DNA from: Pleurotus ostreatus/Saccharomyces cerevisiae fusant
Taxonomy: Eukaryota > Opisthokonta
Direction of reading: 5' to 3'
Assembly (NCBI GenBank): GCA_024196135.1
Contig: JAMQCK010000003.1
Location: 248,001 to 312,000 of the forward strand
DNA length: 64,000 nt
The notes under the pieces were generated by a model. That model was not told the origin of the DNA. It did not search any database and worked only from the letters and a program-made list of their open reading frames with translations. Position numbers and translations under genes: made by a program. Position 1 is the first letter of the stretch, and each line of letters begins with the position of its first letter. Shown piece after piece: positions 22,746 through 33,745 of the stretch.

Positions 22746-22906
22746 TGATTCCTGTCGGTGTCCGGGGAAGTAATGCTGCAGCGCCTCGGCAAACGCCGGT
22801 ACGACTTGTTCATCCCTTTCATGTCGATGTTTGCGTCGATGCATGCGCTATACAGCCATAGGAGAAAGAGCAGGATTATTCACGACAAGTTTTGATTTCT
22901 CGGTGC

Positions 22907-22913
22907 TATAAAT
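22907..22913 (+). promoter_or_regulatory. TATA box of double-BTB gene 1
   Basis: TATAAAT, 94-100 bp upstream of the start at 23007 and outside the transposon. Confidence 0.5.
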
Positions 22914-23006
22914 GCGCGTCGCGTATAGAGCGTGCGAAGAACTCGTGGGCTGCTAGTATGAGCTCAGCGCCTATCTGATTCTTGACCTCGTCCGCCGTCA
23001 GAAACA

Positions 23007-24807
23007 ATGCAGAGTACCGATTCCGCTTCCAGCATCACTGCAACTACCCGTAGTCAGAAGTACTACATCGAAGAAGGTGACCTTGTCGTTCGGGTGAGTG
23101 CTTGTAAGCCATTTCCCTCATCAGGATACCTAGGCTAACCAGGCCCATGAACTAGGTGGAGGATACACTCTTCCGCCTACATCGCTACCATATCAAACGA
23201 GCTACTCAGAGCGATTTGCTGGGCTCGATCGATGTCAGCGACATGGGTATAGGGCGAGACGATGATGCTTCGTGCATCCTCACCGATGTGCAGCCCGAGG
23301 AGTTCGAAAGCCTCATGTGGTTCTTCTACGATTCCGGGTACCTCTGGTACGCATTCTTTAAACGAAACCAATGTCCATTCGAACTGACGAGCTGCCCCAA
23401 CCTGTCCTAGGCGCTCGGATGTTGACAGAAGTACTGATAAGATCAGCACCTGGAGGTGGATCCTCAGCCTCGCTAAAAGGTTCAAGATGCGCCAGGTTGC
23501 GATGGTGGCCTGCCATGCTCTGGGACTGCTTGGAGCTGTCAGCGGCATCGAAAGGATTGTACTATGCGCGGAGCACGGTCTGAACGCGATGTGGGCCAGG
23601 GAGGACTCGGGAAGAATCATCGCCCGCGAGCAGCCCATATCCGCCGAAGAACTCAAGTTGCTCGGATTCAAAACGGGTGCCAAAATTTCTAATGCGCGAG
23701 AGACGCTTGCCAAGGGCGTCACCAGGGCGAGGAGTACACCGTGCGCTTCTTCAAACCTGCCGCCTTGCACGAGCTGTGGCTCCTCCGAAGTCGTCTGTCT
23801 GATGCGGATGCACGTCTGCAAGAAGAGACAATCATACTTGCATTACTCAGAGTGCCCGACGTGGAGGGACGTATACCCGAGCGTGTACAACTCGACCTTG
23901 GACGGACTGAGTCTTGGAAGTAGTAGGTGTCACTTCTGCCCATATATATTCTATGCTGAGCAAAGCGCCCTCACAGCGCAACCAGATCCAGAATTCAACG
24001 AGAATCTGCGGACCTTCGACAGCGACGATAAAGGTGGAGACATTTACATTCGGGTATATTTAGTCGTTCCGTTGGTTACGAGGTCCTAATACTTCCTTCA
24101 GGCCGAGCCTGAGGGGCGAACCTTCCGCCTTCATCGTTATCACCTCGTCAAGGCCTCTCCAGTCTTCGCAGACATGTTCTCGCTCCCGCAGACCGACGAC
24201 GGAGAAAACATCGAAGGCTCAACGGAGCATAACCCAATCACCCTGCAGGTGAGGGCGGACGCATTCTCAGCGCTCCTCTACTTCTTCTACGATGCCGCGT
24301 ACGAATGGCAAGTACCGCCGTGACCTCTACACCTTCGAAATCGCCATCCTCACGCTGTCCAGGCACCCCGAGCCCGTGCGGAGCGCCACCGAGCTCTGGC
24401 AGCACGTCCTCCACACGGCGGACATGTTCGACATGGAGGCCGTCAAGCAGACCGCTATCTATGCGCTCAGCCGCGACGGCATCGTCCTCCCCAACATACG
24501 CAAAGTATCGCTATGCGTCAAGTACGCACTACCGAGGACGTGGGCGCGCCCGGCCTTCCAGGAACTATGCGAGCGCCCGGCCTCGCTCGCGGCGGACGAG
24601 ATCGAGGAGCTGGGATCGACTGCGTCTGCGGCGCTGTCGCGGGCGCGCGAAGAGTATATTCGAGAGAACATCATGGCTAGCGAGGTAAAGCTTGCAATCG
24701 TTCGTTTTCCTCTCGTATTGCCGCTGAAAGAGTCCTTTAAGGCCGATTATCAAGCAAAGGTCGATGCGATTGTACTGAGGAATTTTATGGACGGCGAATC
24801 AGGTTGA
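23007..24807 (+). CDS. Double-BTB protein with Cys/His module, copy 1
   Basis: Seven exons: 23007-23093, 23156-23346, 23411-23919, 23977-24053, 24102-24307, 24363-24684, 24742-24807; 485 residues. Exon 1 ends YYIEEGDLVVR and exon 2 opens VEDTLFRLHRYHIKRAT and closes FESLMWFFYDSGYLW, a diverged BTB fold. Exon 3 adds helices (VLCAEHGLNAMWAREDSG) and a Cys/His cluster, with Cys pairs around PPCTSCGS and a final MHVC, then a later ECP. Exon 4 repeats the lead-in as GGDIYIR. Exon 5 is a canonical BTB (FRLHRYHLVKASPVFADMF ... YFFYDAAYEW), and exon 6 holds its helices. The intron after exon 5 starts GCAAGT, a GC-AG type; reading through it meets a stop. The leader, BTB and helix exons occur twice, so the gene itself arose by internal duplication. 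BTB domains suggest dimerisation or Cullin-3 adaptor roles; the function of this combination is unknown to me. Confidence 0.78.
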
Positions 24808-25060
24808 TTCGGCAGCGTTGGCACACGCTATATGCGATTAAACCCCAGGCCCTTGACGCATTCAGGCGTACGCGTATACATTGGCATATATTCGTGGTAC
24901 AATTCTTCCTTAGGTACATTCAATCCCTAAAACCCCTCGACGTAAACGCCGTGCAATAGGCTCTGAGTTCCTCGCTCCGCTCGCCCAGCCCTGCTCCCTA
25001 CTCGTCCACCGCCCCCTACTCATCCACCCAGTCCCTCACTGCTCACACCCACCCCACAAC

Positions 25061-26499
25061 CTACTTCCCCACCAACGCCTTCCCCTCCGCCCACCCCTCG
25101 ATCGTCTCATTCACCCTCCCCGGCAGCTCGAGCTGCAGCCAGTGCCCGACGCCCTCGAACACCTCGATCCGCAGGTCCGCGCACACCTTCCGCATGTCGC
25201 GGTCCTGCAGCTCGGGGCGGCAGACGTAGTCGCTGGTGCCGCCGATGTAGAGGTAGGGCTTCGTGACTTTGAGCGTGTCGACGGAGAGGTCTGGGTGGGG
25301 GTTAGTGGGGTGGGAGGAGGGACAGCTGGGTTTGGGAGGAGGGGAGTGACGAGCGAGGGATGAGGGAGACGAGGGAGACGAAGTGCGAGGAGAGCAAGAA
25401 CTAAGGCAGCACTCACCTAGACCGTCACTAGTTTGCAACGCACGAGACGCCATCTTATACCAGTTCAGCGGGCCAGTCAGACCACCCTTCTGGAACTGCT
25501 CGCGCCAGATCTTCCGGTCCTGCACACGGTTGGCGTAAGTTATACGAGCAATAAGTTGAACGAACGACCGGAGAAGTTAAACGAACGACCGGAAAAGTTA
25601 AAGGAACAACCGGAGAAGTTAAACGAACAACCGGAGATATGGACGTCCACTCACCTCTTCCGTAACATAATCACCCGCCTCGAAGCGCTTGCCCTGCTCG
25701 AGGAGCGGGTCCACGCCACCGACCGGGTTCATGTAGGTCTTCCACATGGAGTGGTCCTTCGGGAAGGCGAGGTCGAAGAGGGAGTCGAGCTGGGGATGCG
25801 CGTTTGGTCAGTCCAGCGACGTAGGTCAGAGAGGAGGAAGAAGCTGACATTCTTCTCGATGATGCCAGCGGCCTCCTCCTTGTTGAAGAATGCCCAGTAG
25901 CTGCGGAGCGTCAGACGACGAGAGATACGAAGGCGGAGCGCTGCATTACCCGAAGATCTCGGAGCCGACGGCTTGCTTCATGAACGCGAGAAGCTGGTCG
26001 AGCTGGAGACCGGAGCGCGCCAGCGCAAATCCGACCGAAAGGTGCACGAAGCCAATGAACCGGTCCTGGTACAACGCCGCGAGATACGTGGTGGGCATGG
26101 TTCCCCTTCGCATAACGCCAAGTCAGTCACTTCCCTCTTAAAAAGCTCAACGCCGCGCTCGCGCATGACTCACCAATCATGCCCAATCACCAACACCCTC
26201 TCCGCCTTCTCGTGGTCAACAAGGTCGACCAAGTCGCGCGCTTGCTTCGCCCCAATGTACTCAACGGGGTCCGCGGGCTTGTCCGTGCCTCCGTAGCCCA
26301 GCATGTCCGGGACGATGACGCCATAGCCCTTGCCGCCGAAGTAGTCGACCTGATAGTGCCAGTCGTGCGCCGTCGACGGGAAGCCGTGCAGGAAGAGGAG
26401 CGTCGGCTTGCCCGCCTGGGGCGCCGCGTAGTGGTAGGTATACTTGATACCCCGGGAGGTCGTGAACTCCCTGGTCGTGGTCGCGATTGAGAAGGACAT
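25061..26499 (-). CDS. Epoxide hydrolase-type alpha/beta hydrolase
   Basis: Opens epoxides to diols through a covalent ester intermediate, usually cytosolic in fungi. The start at 26499 gives MSFSIATTTREF. The oxyanion motif is HGFPSTAHDWHYQVDYF, followed by VPDMLGYGGTDKP. The nucleophile Asp is in VLVIGHDWG, split by an intron after the Trp codon. Then come cap-domain exons (YWAFFNKEEAAGIIEKN; HSMWKTYMNPVGGVDPLLEQ). The C-terminal exon has KPYLYIGGTSDYVCRPE (acid region) and VFEGVGHWLQLELPGRV, with the catalytic His. It ends ALVGK at 25061. Introns are short except the one from about 25655 to 25520, which contains a 21-bp minisatellite. Orientation is opposite to the surrounding BTB genes, so it interrupts an otherwise uniform array. 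No frame damage was seen. Confidence 0.88.
25553..25636 (+). repeat. 21-bp minisatellite, four copies, in hydrolase intron
   Basis: Four exact-length 21-bp units beginning AAGTT and containing AACGACCGGA or AACAACCGGA. It lies wholly inside an intron of the epoxide hydrolase gene. Confidence 0.85.
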
Positions 26500-27390
26500 G
26501 CTGCTGATGGGTTCACGCGGTGCGGAAGGATCGATGGAAGGCAGGTGGAAGTGATAGGGCTGGGCTCGACTGGAGGCTCGTATTTATACGGCGTCCTGCA
26601 CGGTGCTCCCTTCGGTTATAAGGTACCCGAGCGGGGGGATGTTGTCAGGGAAAAGACTGCGATCGTACTGCTGGCGCGCGGGCAGTTGACTCAGCGTCCC
26701 TCCTTCGGTGTATGCACAAGCATCAAAGCGAGGTCGTTAACGCACACGAAGCCGGCCAGACGCGTCTTCTACGCGATGCCAAGGAGACTGTCCATGGGCT
26801 GGAAGTGGAGGCTGACGGTGAGGATCCGGACTAGCCGGGCGTAACGATGAAGGCTCGGAGTGGCATACGCCGGCGCCGCGAGATGCGAAGGGGGATCACA
26901 CGTCCAAGACCAACATAAGGAATAGCGCATTGGGGTGGGGGTTTCTATGTCGGTACGGACGAAGTGTGCATGTCCCCATGGCCGTTCAGCTCACCTTGGG
27001 GAGATGGGAGTTCGGAAAGGGACTTGAACGGACTTGACGGACGTTAGCACGTGCTTTCGAGATTGATCCGAAACGACCTTCGCCGGTGCCGACAATCCGG
27101 CCGGGTTGTTGAACTTGTTTCTTGCCACATCAGTAGTCTCGCTTGATTCTGCAGTGCAAGACCGTGCGCCAGGCCCAGAGTAAACAATAAATCTAGCCCA
27201 ATCACTGCTCTTGATTTCTGAGCTTTACTACGCGTTCACTTACAATCGCGAGGCTATGCGACTTCTAGTACACGATCTCGGCACGAGAGCGCCCCGTGCA
27301 TATCAGGCTTACGGTACTCAGAAGGATCGGGCGCCTATCAGATTCTCGGCAGCGTTTTTTTGCTTTCGAGCTCTTCCCTCACCGTCCAGT
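26500..27390. other. No gene recognised
   Basis: Divergent upstream region shared by the epoxide hydrolase and double-BTB gene 2. No domain-bearing frames. Confidence 0.45.
26581..26588 (-). promoter_or_regulatory. TATA box of epoxide hydrolase gene
   Basis: TATAAATA on the minus strand, about 82-90 bp upstream of the start at 26499. Confidence 0.55.
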
Positions 27391-29180
27391 ATGCAGTCTA
27401 ACAAAGATAGCGATGCCCCTTCGCGCAGTGAAGAATATTACATTGAAGGAGGAGACGTGGTCGTGCGGGTACGTGGTCATCCGGCGATCTAGCGCGGTCC
27501 TGATGCGGCTCTCCTCGTCTCATGCAGGTCGAAAACACACTCTTTCGACTGCACTGCTTTCACCTGAAGCGCGCGACGACATTCTTCGAGGACTTCTTCA
27601 AGGCAACTGTCTGGGATGCCCAATCGCGACTCGGCCAAGATGACGGCTCTCCTCTTGTTATTGACAACTTGACGGCCAAAGACTTCGCCGCTCTGATGTG
27701 GTTCTTCTACCGGTCAGCCTACACTTGGTACGTGCCGTCGAGTATGTATTCGCACTCGCAATCGAACTGACGCGTGCGCCCCTTAGGTCTGACTCGCCTG
27801 ACCCTTCGCACACCCAGATGTGGGAGTCTATCCTCCACTGTGCCGAGACACTTGGGATGCCACAGTTATGCAAGGTCGCCAGTCACGCATTGAACCGTGC
27901 GAACGTCCTTAGCGACATCCGCAAAGTGACGCTGTGTGCAAAGCATCGCCTGGGAAGCGCCTGGGCCAAAGAGGAAATGAAGAAGGTGATCTCGCGCGGC
28001 GACGCTTTATCCGTAGACGAGGTGCATGCGCTCGGTGTAGATGTGGCTGTTCTCTTGAACGTGTCTCGGGAAAAACTGCTACGAGGACCGAGGCTGTACC
28101 CTCAATGCGGTAGCGCCAAATGTACTAGTACTTCGTGCGCGGCGACCGTTACGTGCTCGAAGGGCCTCCACCTCTGCACGGCAAATTACTGCAGCTTTCG
28201 TCTATCGCCCCGCAGTTGCCCGAAGAGCCCCGAGCTAGATCCTACTGCGGTGGAAGCCGTCGCGTCTGCGATTGATTTACCAAAAGGTGCGGATATGATT
28301 CCTTTGTTGAGACTCTCGACATTACACCTCACCGAAGGACCAGACAGTGATGAAAATTTCGCTGCCCTCCGCACTTTCGGCAAGGGTTACACACACGGCG
28401 GCGATGTATTCATCAAGGTAGGTTTTGCCGCTCATCAACGACGAGGCTTGGACACTGACGTTGTCATCGTCGTAGGTTGGGGACCAGCTATATTACTTGC
28501 ACCGCTACCATCTTTGCGCGGCGTCGTCGGTCTTCGCTGGCCTCTTTTCTCTTCCGAGGGAGCACCAGTCGGTCGAAGGCATGACTATGGACACGCCTAT
28601 CAAACTGGAGGGCGTCAAAGCCTCTGACTTCGAAAGTCTTCCCTACTTCTTCTACGACTCGGCGTACGAATGGTGGGTCCGACAGTCAGTTTTCGATGCA
28701 TTATTTAACGTCTTGCATCGCAGGCTCCCGGATGTAAATCCCAAGAGCATACACATGTGGGAATCGATCCTGCATATGGCGGACAAGTTCGTGATGGACG
28801 AGGTCAAGGCTGTCGCGCTCCACGCGCTGGGTCGCAAGGGCGCGCTCAGAGACGCACACAAGCTCGCGCTCTGCGTCAGATACAACATCGACAAGACGTG
28901 GGCCGAAGAGTCGTTCAAGCAGATCTGCTCGAGGATGCAGTCGCTGAGGGACGAAGAACTGGAGAGACTGCCGCCGAAGATGGCAGGTGCAGTCTCGCGG
29001 GCGCGGGAAGCCCTCCTTTGGCAGTCTGCACAGAGAATGACGGTACGTCCCTTGCTTTATGCCCATGCGCAAGTCCTGATCTTGAATATTCAGGTCCCTT
29101 CTGCGGACGTCGTGCAGCAAGTCGTACGTGCGCATTATCTTGACGTCGGCAAATCTGCTGTAGCGGCGACGGTTTCTTGA
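27391..29180 (+). CDS. Double-BTB protein with Cys/His module, copy 2
   Basis: Same seven-exon plan as copy 1: 27391-27468, 27528-27727, 27787-28286, 28338-28417, 28476-28672, 28724-29042, 29094-29180; 486 residues. Leader YYIEGGDVVVR; first BTB from VENTLFRLHCFHLKRATTFF to ALMWFFYRSAYTW; helices with VTLCAKHRLGSAWAKEEMKK. The Cys/His module reads QCGSAKC, then SCAATVTCSKGLHLC, and later SCPKS. The linker ends GGDVFIK. The second BTB runs from VGDQLYYLHRYHLCAASSVF to YFFYDSAYEW, followed by a helical exon (ILHMADKFVMDEVKAVALHA) and a short tail. The phase-1 intron before the linker was placed by comparison with copies 3 and 4; reading through it is also open, so its use is not certain. All other splice sites are GT..AG. 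Confidence 0.8.
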
Positions 29181-29703
29181 AAACCTCTCCTTTATCCATA
29201 CTATTAGTTCATTGGAAACCTTCTGAAGCGTTCGAGCTGCACAGTCCGCAATACGCGTATAGGTACTGGCGGTCGCCGCTGGTTCACGCACGCTATGTTA
29301 TGGCACAAAGAAATGACAGTCGTGTCGCTGAAGCTCAACTTGACGTGACATACTTAGCGGCCTTTGCCGGGCACCACGAGTCCACGGTAATTGCCGGTGC
29401 CGAAATTTCGGTGGCCTCGCTGACTTTCAGACTTGCTTCCTACGATGACAATCACCTTAGCGGGTCACTTTTCTCTCCCTCTCCGAATCTATTGTTTGCA
29501 TGCGCCTGAAATGAGACCGCCAAAGAGAACGATTATGAACCCATTTCCCTTCCTGCAATACTTCCGACGCAGGATCGCCTTCAAGGCGGCTCGACCCGTC
29601 ACGCAGACCTCGTGCATACTAGGCTGACGGCAGTATCGAGCGCTGATCGATACCCGACCAGGCTTGCCTCCTACCACGATATACTGACGGGTCATACGAA
29701 GAC
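29181..29703. other. No gene recognised
   Basis: Spacer between double-BTB genes 2 and 3. Short frames only. Confidence 0.45.
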
Positions 29704-30702
29704 ATGGCTACACGCAGTGAGAGATACTACGTCGACACAGGCGATGTCGTTGTTTGCGTGAGTACCCTTTACCTTTCACCCAAGAGTAACTTTCTCTGAC
29801 AACCCATGGCGCAGGTTGGCGATCGTCTCTTTCGCCTACATAGCTTTCATTTGATGAGGTCGATGACGCCCATCGACAAGTTCACAGAGTTCATGGACCT
29901 TGGCGGCGACTCGACCAGCGACGATCATCCGATCGCGCTGGATGACCTTGACGCTAAGGATTTCGAAGGCTTGATGTGGTTCTTCTATGACTCGCTGTAC
30001 GTCTGGTACGCGCGTAGTCTGCCGTCGCATGTTATATGACTGACACATCCAGCAGGAGTGATGGCGTCGACGTCTCCGACACATCGAACTGGGAATCTGC
30101 GCTCCTCTGCGCGGAGAAGGTTCACATGCCTCAAGTAGCGAAGGTCGCCTGCTATGCGCTAGATTGCGCCAAGGTTCTCAGCGACATACGCAAGATCGTG
30201 CTATGCGAAAAGTTCGGCATGGGAAATGTGTGGGCCGAAGCTGCATTGACGACAGTCATAACCCGCGCGACAACAATAAGCTATGACGAAGGCCAATCTC
30301 TCGGACTTCGAATATCATTAAAAATCTGCGATGCTCGCGAGTATCTTCGTCTCCAGCCACCGCCGTCTTGCGACGTAGCCAAATGTGGAACATGCCTCCG
30401 CTCCGCTACGTGCTGCAACTCCCTTCATATGTGCACCCATGTCGTCTCCTCAAAGAAGTCTTCAACATGTTTCCACTATACAAGCTGTCCAAAAGGTCGG
30501 AGCGAGTTCTCGCCTAGCGCTGTCAAAGCCGCAGTCTCCACGGTCGCGCTTTGCGAATCAAGTACGTTATCCCCAAATCACAATGTTCTATTGTATTGAT
30601 TTTGTTTTGACAGCCTGCGCTGTAGACGTCGCATTGGCTGAAGATCCTAGGTGGTTCAGGAGGATGGGCATGGCGAACGGTGACGCTTTCTTTGAGGAAT
30701 GA
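29704..30702 (+). CDS. Double-BTB protein copy 3, first half only (premature stop after lost splice donor)
   Basis: Exons 29704-29757, 29815-30005, 30056-30561 and 30614-30702 give about 279 residues: leader RYYVDTGDVVVC, first BTB (VGDRLFRLHSFHL to LMWFFYDSLYVW), helices, and the Cys/His module (SCDVAKCGTCLRSATCC, then LHMC, later SCPKG). The linker exon reads GDAFFE, where the paralogues have a GT donor at once. Here positions 30697-30698 are GA instead, and the frame stops two codons later (TGA 30700-30702). Skipping the linker exon would shift the frame, and no phase-0 GT donor is available nearby. The predicted product therefore lacks the second BTB and resembles a one-BTB version. A sequencing error at one base is the alternative. 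Confidence 0.7.
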
Positions 30703-30748
30703 TGTGTCACACTCCGTCGAGGGTGCCGTTACTTACCATTGCTGACAG

Positions 30749-31454
30749 GTCGAGGGCCAACTACTTGCGGTTCATTCTTATCACCTCATAGCCGCTTCTC
30801 CCGTCTTTGCTAGCATGTTTTCTCTGCCCACCAGCGCGGAAAATACCAGGGAGGGTACTTCCCATCATCGTCCCATTCGTCTAGAACAAGTCAAGCTGCG
30901 TGATTTTCAACGCCTTTTATATTTTTTCTATGACTCCGCGTACGAAAGGTCAGAATTGCACTCCTTTGGGTGATCACTAGCTTACCTGCTCGTCAGACCG
31001 CCGGTACTCGATTCCGACACGACGGCTATATGGGAATCTGTCCTCTACCTGTCGGATATGTTCGACATGGAGAAGGTCAAGGAAGTCGCGCTCTGCGCGC
31101 TGAAGTGTAGTGAAGCAATCACAGATGCGCACAAGGTCGCACTATGCCTCAAATACAATGTGGACATGCAATGGGCGAAGGACGCCATCCAACGCCTCAT
31201 AACACGCTCACAGAGCCTCACGGACGAGGATATTGAGGAGCTGATCACGCAACCAAGAATGGTGGGGCTGATCTCGCGAGCGCGCGAGGCGCTCATGCGC
31301 CCTGTCACGGTCTCACTCTTTGGAATCGCGCCCAGCTATCAGGTGCGTTCTGGATTCGCCACTTTGCTCAAGCTATTGACTGTACATCCAGAACCCGTCT
31401 CAGGAAAGAGTGCAGCAGGAGATGCAGCGCTTCCTCGAATTCAGGTCTACTTGA
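30749..31454 (+). pseudogene. Orphaned second half of double-BTB copy 3
   Basis: Three exons with correct phases remain intact: 30749-30948 (VEGQLLAVHSYHLIAASPVF to LLYFFYDSAYER), 30997-31342 (helices, YLSDMFDMEKVKEVALCALK) and 31392-31454 (ending FLEFRST). The acceptor before 30749 is normal, but the matching donor at 30697 is mutated, so this half is cut off from its upstream exons. No obvious independent start codon in good context precedes it. The intact frames suggest the loss is recent, or that an unusual splice is used. Confidence 0.6.
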
Positions 31455-31718
31455 GTTGTATCTCTCGTGGCTCTATATCTATTCCACGTCCATCACCCGC
31501 AGGACTTAGTCAATCCGCTCATCGGCATACAGAAACGCGCTTGGCATCTGTGTCAGCGTGACGCAGATTAATCTTCTGATCATAACATCCCTTGCTTCAG
31601 GTTGTATTCCGAACTGTCTTGCATCGCCTCAAGACGACGCGACGCAACATGCCTGGCTGCTGCTCACTTCAGGCCTCTGCACTCTTGTTCAGCTACGACC
31701 ATCGCTCGCGCTCTCGAT

Positions 31719-33537
31719 ATGGACCCCAGCAGGGTGTCGCGCAGCCAGGACTTCTACCGTGAAGACGGCGACTTCGTTATACGTGTAGGTTCTCGCGACG
31801 CTATGTACATGCCTCCGAACTTACCCGTCAGGCAGGCGCGAGACACGTTATTTCGTCTGCATGGATACCACTTGAAGAGAGCGACGACCTTCTTTGACGA
31901 CGTTCTGGCGCTCGCGAGCACCAATCCTTTTGCGCCCGGTGCGACTGACGGGAATCCTTACGTCCTGCTCGGTGTCGAGGCTATGGATCTCCAAGCACTC
32001 GTCTGGTTTTTCTACGAGTCACTTTATACGTGGTACGCTCTCGAGTGGCTACCACTTACTTCGCTCAATATCTTGCAGGATAGATATCCCCATCGTTGAC
32101 GCGGCACGCGTTTTCCTTTGGGAGTCCGTCCTCATCTGCGCAGAACAGCTGCAGATGACCCAGATTACCAAAGTCGCCTGCTATGCCTTGGACTGCGCCC
32201 ATGCCCTCACCGACACGCGCAAGATCTGGCTGTGCGCCAGGCATCACCTAGGGAATCATTGGGTATCGGCAGAACTCGAGAGGCTGATCTCCCGAAAGGA
32301 GCGCCTGACATACGAGGAGACCGACGCGCTCGGACCGCAAATAACGATGGCTATCAACTCTGCGCGCCAGACGCTGTCGAACTTTCCGCGCAAACCCTGT
32401 CGCGCCCCGCGGTGCAGGAACTGCTATGTCATCGCTGTATGCAAGGACGGTGTGCATTTCTGCAAGTACTGCGATGTGTACAACCAGGAGGCGGAGAGTT
32501 TAGCAAAGTGCCCGAAGCGGGACAGCGCGCCTTTCGATCCTGAGGCAGTAAAATCTGTCGTGTCTGCGATGGTCCTTTCCGAAGGTGTGTTACCCTGTTG
32601 TTCTCTCTCTTCGGCTCTCGTACTGACGGGTAGCGCTAGACGATGATGCTCCTCCGTCCTACTGGACGCCGAAAACTAGGATTGACACGCTGGGAGGAGA
32701 TCTGTTCTTCAAGGTCAAGATTTACGCTTGACGAGTGTCATTGTACGGCTAACCGAGTTCTGACATAGGTCGAGGAACAATTGTTCAGCATCCACTCTTA
32801 CCATCTTCTTGCGGTCTCGCCCGTCTTCGCCATGATGCTCGAACTTCCGTCAGGAGATGAACACTCACGCGAAGGCACTCGAGACAATCCCATTCAACTG
32901 CGGTTCTTCAAGGCCGCGGACTTCGAGAGCTTGCTTTACTTCTTCTACGACTCGGCGTATGACTGGTAAGTTGTCATCGCGCGCGCGTCCCCTACGTGCC
33001 GACGCTGACATCCTTCAGGCTGCCACAGGTCGATAAGACCATGGTCAACACATGGATTTCTATCCTCTCCATGGCGGACATGTACGACATGGACAAGGTG
33101 AAGGCAGTCGCGCTTCACGCACTAGGTCGCGAAACCGCACTTGGCGATGTGCGCAGACTCGCCGTATGCCTCTGCTACGGTGTCGACAGATCATGGGCGC
33201 AAGACGCCTTCACGCGTATCATAACGCGCGGAGAGTTCCTTACAGACGAAGAGGTCGAAGAACTAATCGCTTGCCCGAAGATGATTGGGGAGATCGGAAG
33301 GGCGCAGCTTGAGCTTCTTCGCGCGGCAGTCCCTCGTCATATTCCGGTGTGTTGGTGTACCTCTCGTGCTGTTTTCCTATGGCTTAACGTATCTTTTCTC
33401 AGCAAGCGCCAGCAGACGCCGTCGCGCGGGCCGTGCGAGACCATTACCTGAATTTCCAAGTCGCGTCTGCTCCCGCAAGAGACAGCCCTGAAGACCAAGA
33501 ACTCCCCTCCTATACCTCCGTTGAACATACCCAGTGA
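31719..33537 (+). CDS. Double-BTB protein with Cys/His module, copy 4
   Basis: Seven exons, all GT..AG: 31719-31784, 31836-32032, 32079-32584, 32640-32713, 32769-32965, 33019-33346, 33403-33537; 500 residues, the cleanest model of the array. Leader FYREDGDFVIR; first BTB ARDTLFRLHGYHLKRATTFF to LVWFFYESLYTW; helices with IWLCARHHLGNHWVSAELER. The Cys/His module reads PCRAPRCRNCYVIAVC, then VHFCKYC and KCPKRD. The linker ends GGDLFFK; second BTB VEEQLFSIHSYHLLAVSPVF to LLYFFYDSAYDW; helical exon ILSMADMYDMDKVKAVALHA; acidic tail ending TSVEHTQ. In the Cys module the spacing C-x4-C-x2-C-x5-C-x5-C with a His two residues before the last Cys is shared with copy 3 and nearly with copies 1 and 2, and suggests metal binding. 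Confidence 0.85.
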
Positions 33538-33745
33538 CCCAAGTCGATCCTCATTATACCATTATTTGCATGCCTCATCATTTGTTTGCTTTCAGGTCGC
33601 TGGTCTGCTTTGCCGTTACGTATCGCATCGAATGGTGCCGATGTCACCTTCGGTCATAATTTCATACATTTTGTATCACACAGAAGACGTACATACACAA
33701 CGCAGGCCCAAGTCCAGAAATGGAAACATCAAGTATGTATCACCT

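Noticed and set aside
25433..25900. 155-codon plus-strand frame with KLNERPE-type repeats
   Set aside because: Antisense to the epoxide hydrolase exons and its repeat-filled intron.
30385..30702. Possible independent small gene covering the copy 3 linker exon
   Set aside because: Comparison with the three paralogues shows it is the linker exon of the double-BTB gene.
23007..33537. CRISPR-like or satellite interpretation of the repeated segments
   Set aside because: The similarity is at protein and exon level between diverged gene copies, not short identical spacers.
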